A stretch of DNA of 64,000 bases, from positions 4,025,001-4,089,000 of the forward strand of contig NC_080058.1 in assembly GCF_026212465.1 (NCBI RefSeq), in the 5' to 3' direction. A program made the position numbers and the translations under genes. Below are positions 60,632 through 64,000 of this stretch, piece after piece. The notes below the pieces were generated by a model. That model was not told the DNA's origin. It saw only the letters and a program-made list of their open reading frames with translations, and ran no database searches. Position 1 is the stretch's first letter. Every line of letters begins with the position of its first letter. Source of the stretch: Amaranthus tricolor (taxonomy: Eukaryota; Streptophyta; Magnoliopsida; Caryophyllales; Amaranthaceae).

Positions 60632-62448
60632 AATTTCAAGTGAGAATCATCCTTATATAAGAATCGTGAGAATCAATCTATCTGACAAAAAATTAGTATT
60701 ACTTTTCTATTAAAAAGATGTTACATTTAATCAAAAAAGTGTTACTTCTGATTTAAAAACAATGATACTTTTCCTCAAAAAGGTGTTACTTATTACATAA
60801 AAAAGTGTTACTTTTCGGAAAAAAACGTGTTACTTTATAATATTTTTTTTGAAAGTAACAGATTTTTGCTAAAAAGTAACAGCTTTTTAAAAAAAAAACG
60901 TAACATTTTTTTGCCCAAAATCAACACATTTTCTGTAAAAAATAACATATTTTTATCAGGTAGATTGGTTTTCACGATTCTCATAAAAGCTTGATTCTCA
61001 CTGGAACTTGACCATATATATAGATACGGTCATCAAGTTTTTTTAAAGCTAATGCCTTTATATACGGTCCATATAGACTGAAAAAGCACTTAGGATCGCC
61101 ACTGAATAAAATAATTGATTATTATTGAAATAAAAGATCTTACCAATAAACCTTCTTTCAATGCAAGAAGTTTAGCAGTTCGAATGGCTTCATCGGCAGA
61201 AATCTGAAAAATCAATTTAATCACGAAAGCATGCTTAACAATGTATATATAATATATGATCCTATAAACAAGAACAAAACTTGTTTGATGTGTTTTTTAT
61301 TCCTAATAATTTGTTGTGTTTTTTATAATGGAATATATTAAGATAACTGCTTAAATTATGTATACGTTTTATTTATTTGAAATTTGTCCATTTTTTTGTT
61401 TGTCCACTTTTAGAGAGAGAAATTCGTCCACTTTTAGAGAAAAAATATAAATTAGATTTTTGAAATATATATTGATATAAAATATATTTATGTGAGATCT
61501 TGTTAGATGTGTCTTGATGTAAAGTTTTTTAATAGTATATAATTTTTATAACTATTTATCATGCGTACTTAGAGATATTAAGACTTAAAATTTGCTAAAA
61601 AATGCGTACAAAAGGTAAAGTGGAGAAACAAAAAGGAACAGAGGGAGTATGGTGTAATTTGCTATTAAGGGTTAATAAAAAATAATATCTTTATTAGTGT
61701 TATTATTAACAACAAATAGAACAAAAAAAAATAACAAATAAGAACAACTTTAAGAAAAAAAAAATACTTTATTCTATCTCCTAAAAATTTTGGTATCTCA
61801 TAGGAAAAAGGCCTAAAATTATAGTTTTAAGTTTTTTTTAGTTATTACAAAACAAGAGCTTTAAAATTTTAAAAATAAAAGTCTTATACAGACTAATTAG
61901 TCAACACTAAAATACCGTCAAGATTAGCTTAAAGCAAGTGCAAGTTATGTCTATATCCAGGGCCCTTAAATAATTTTGGTTTTCAACTAATGTTAAGGTT
62001 TAAACTTTTCTATAAATAAAATAGTTTAGAAGTGTATAAATAATTATTCGCCTCAGGCCCCTAAAAACCTTGGGTCGGCCCTGAATATTGTGTCATATGC
62101 ACCTTTATATTGAAAGAGTAGAATCAAATGAAATAACTAAAAAAATAAGAGAATTTTAAAAGAGATGTAAAATATTTCAATGTAAATTAAATTCGTATTA
62201 GATTTATTCCGGTAGTTACTCGAAATGATTGGAAGTAACCTTACCTTGATAACTTCTTCGAGTATGTCAAAATCGAGTAATGGAGGAATGATACCAGCTC
62301 CAATTCCTTGGATTTTATGTGTCCCTACATTGTCATTTGAACCATCAAGTGCTACTTATGAACAAGTTGAGTGAAGAGTGAAGAGCGAAGACTTACGAGG
62401 CTTTTCTCCATTGATGACTGCACTTTCGGCTGGTTCTACGCCGTACAC
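59610..62448 (-). CDS. O-acetylserine (thiol) lyase / cysteine synthase family, copy C (3' half, runs off the window)
   Basis: Exons 62397-62448 ([18 protein letters not shown]), 62245-62324 ([20 protein letters not shown]), 61144-61203 ([20 protein letters not shown]), 60366-60446 ([20 protein letters not shown]) and 59610-59699 ([20 protein letters not shown], ending EVEALTYA and stop). They match exons 6-10 of copies A and B in size and phase but are more diverged, and the C-terminus is 11 residues shorter, closer to ordinary plant cytosolic cysteine synthases. The exon 6 donor is C|GTAAGT, turning the usual KPG into KPR. The upstream exons must lie beyond 64,000, because intron 5 fills 62,449-64,000. 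No lesion in the visible half. Confidence 0.88.
59780..60057. mobile_element. Stowaway-like MITE in copy C intron 9
   Basis: 278 bp with near-perfect ~30-bp terminal inverted repeats (CTCCCTCCGATCTTATGAAT at the left and its complement at the right) between TA dinucleotides. The interior has ACTACTTACCC-type direct repeats. Confidence 0.9.
60601..60628. repeat. (TA)n microsatellite
   Basis: Short TA run directly left of the fold-back element in copy C intron 8. Confidence 0.85.
60629..61012. mobile_element. fold-back MITE with GTTACTTT arrays in copy C intron 8
   Basis: Left arm (atttcaagtgagaatc ... agaatcgtgagaatcaatct) and right arm (gattggttttcacgattctc ... gattctcactggaacttg) are inverted over about 55 bp. 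Inside, a series of GTGTTACTTTT words at ~20-25 bp spacing is followed by the inverted AAAGTAACAG words, so the whole element can pair with itself. Confidence 0.75.
61490..61652. repeat. Stowaway-related fragment in copy C intron 7
   Basis: From 'atgtgagatcttgttagatg' to 'cagagggagta'; counterpart of 40,605-40,776 in copy A, though in a different intron, so inserted independently. Confidence 0.5.
61958..62083. mobile_element. short CAGGGCC...GGCCCTG element
   Basis: 126 bp beginning CAGGGCCC and ending CGGCCCTG, a typical small hAT-type MITE end. The 8-bp flanks do not match well, so this is tentative. Confidence 0.45.
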
Positions 62449-63350
62449 CTACTTGTAATCCATTATAGCTAATTAGATCAATAAAAACACCATCTCATAT
62501 TTGCGTTTGACAAATATAAAATATTAGGTATATGTGCGTTTGTTGATTTGATTTGAATCTAAAATCCAATTGAAATTAATTATCATATTGTGATTTCAAA
62601 GTTTTGATATATAATTCCAATATCATGTTATATTAGATTGGACTTATTGTGAATTTCAGCATATATCGGAAAATTACAAGGTGCACACACTTTATAAGCT
62701 AAGGAGACATATACCATCCAAAAACTTTATGAAAATGGGAAGAAAGACTCCAGTAACTTATAAAGTGTGTACACCACATCCAATTTGTCGATGTGGGATA
62801 ACTCATTTCAACATATGATGATTTGACATCAAAAACAATAAAAAAATTTAATTGTCTTTCTAATAGTGTTACACTTTTAATACTCGCAAAAATATGAGAA
62901 TTTAAAAAAAAAAAAAAAGTGTATAAAGAAAAGAGAAATCATACAATATTATAATTTTGTTGCTAAATAACAAATGTCAATCTAATAGTCATTTGCCAAA
63001 ATGTTGTAAGATTATAATTTTATAGTAAAAAATTATAGAATCACATTTTTTACTTTGATATAAAATACAATATATTGTCATTTTCAAAATAAGGTTGTTT
63101 TGGGAAAGTAATATTCATTTTTCAAACATAATATCTTAAAATCTGAAAAAAATTAAAATTGGGGCAATCAATTATTTCATCAAGAGCCAATTGCATTGAG
63201 AAGCTTTTTATATGATTATAAGATTGTTTTCTGTAATATTGAGAAATCTCATTAGAATTTTTTCCAAACAAAACAATTTGTTTCTAAATAAAATATGCAA
63301 TTAAATAGTAATTTAAAATTTACATTTCAAAAAAAGTCGTTAATAAAACT

Positions 63351-63377
63351 TCGTGCATTGCACGAGTTTTATACTAG
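63351..63377 (+). mobile_element. Helitron-like 3' terminus
   Basis: A perfect 7-bp stem hairpin (TCGTGCA-T-TGCACGA) is followed 8 bases later by CTAG and then T, the standard Helitron 3' end (hairpin, short spacer, CTRR, host T). The 5' TC end was not found, so element length is unknown. Confidence 0.6.
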
Positions 63378-63604
63378 TATTATACTCCTATGTTGAACTT
63401 GGTGTGGAGTGACATTTATGATTTATATTAAGATTTTTATCAATATTCTCTGTGTCACTCTCTTTTCCATTATTTTTTATTTGATTGTCTTTTTTATTTT
63501 GAATCATTTTAATTTTTAACAATGACGAATCATTTTCTTTAAATCTCATTTATATATTTTAATTATTTTTAATTTTATCCACACAATTTTTTACATTTCT
63601 TTAT

Positions 63605-63898
63605 CAGGGTTGTTCCTGACTATAGGTAATGTATGCACTTGCCTAGGGCCTAAAGTTAAAAAGGGCCTTAAAATTAGAAAATGATAGTTAATGGAAGAAC
63701 ACACTACAATTTATGAGTAATTTTTTATCATTTAAGAATCATACGATACGTCTACATTTTTAATGCTAATTATAATATATAGGGTTCATCTTTGTTATTT
63801 TTCCAAACACCCTTTTAAGTTCAGACTCGACTCTCTATAGAAAGAATCCACTTATTTCAGTTTGCCTAGAGGCCCATACAATGTCAGGAACGACACTG
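63605..63898. mobile_element. hAT-like MITE, 294 bp
   Basis: Ends CAGGGTTGTTCCTGAC and GTCAGGAACGACACTG are inverted repeats. Flanks TTCTTTAT (63597-63604) and CTCTTTAT (63899-63906) are an 8-bp target duplication with one mismatch. Confidence 0.85.
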
Positions 63899-64000
63899 CT
63901 CTTTATTTATTACCAAACACATTTTCCCTAGAATCAACACACTTTCTCTTTATTACTATTTGAAAAGGACAGAGGAGTATTAGTTTCCATTATAATTGTT

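Larger units (their letters stand above)
62449..64000. other. intron 5 of cysteine synthase C (5' end outside the window)
   Basis: A/T-rich sequence with no cysteine-synthase exon. It contains a Helitron-like 3' end near 63,351-63,377 and a 294-bp MITE at 63,605. Confidence 0.55.

Noticed and set aside
60690..60900. Regularly spaced GTTACTTT words as a CRISPR-like array
   Set aside because: The repeats are short and degenerate and invert midway inside a plant fold-back transposon. Nothing else fits CRISPR.

Overview
This is a nuclear DNA window from a flowering plant, most likely a eudicot. The evidence is spliced genes with GT-AG introns and A/T-rich introns and spacers, an organellar-type threonyl-tRNA synthetase with a leader peptide, plant-only families (EDR1-type Raf-like kinase, UGT72-type glycosyltransferase, SMP-type LEA protein, GLOX), a Ty1/copia element with an initiator-Met tRNA primer site, and many MITEs. 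I cannot name the species from the sequence alone.

Layout. 1-1,976: edge of a possible minus-strand gene and spacer. 1,977-7,493 (+): intact eight-exon threonyl-tRNA synthetase. 9,836-11,080 (+): dead UGT72-like glycosyltransferase. 11,499-12,026 (+): intronless GNAT acetyltransferase. 12,730-30,555 (-): a large EDR1/CTR1-type Raf-like MAPKKK gene in ruins, with a solo LTR inside coding exon 1, a 5.6-kb Ty1/copia element inside a kinase-domain intron, several nonsense and frameshift lesions, and a tandemly duplicated last exon. 30,849-32,204: two non-autonomous DNA transposons. 32,936-36,013 (-): intact two-exon galactose-oxidase-like enzyme (GLOX). 37,340-39,546 (+): short LEA (SMP) gene. 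40,435-45,978 (-) and 49,943-55,481 (-): two complete ten-exon O-acetylserine (thiol) lyase (cysteine synthase family) paralogues. 59,610-62,448 (-): last five exons of a third paralogue that runs off the right edge.

The two complete cysteine-synthase genes lie in tandem segmental copies (about 37.15-49.14 kb and 49.15-56.39 kb). Each copy began with a LEA exon 1 upstream. The second copy has lost the rest of the LEA gene, and a long (TA)n tract sits at the deletion scar. Comparing the copies gives natural empty sites: a solo LTR, an hAT-like element and two fold-back MULE-like elements are present only in the first copy. One fold-back element carries what looks like a captured piece of an NLR-type leucine-rich-repeat gene between inverted arms studded with a short palindrome.

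The genes do not form one pathway. The coherent themes are local amplification of a PLP-dependent beta-substituted-alanine synthase family, and progressive dismantling of a kinase locus and a glycosyltransferase by insertions and, largely, transition-type stop codons.
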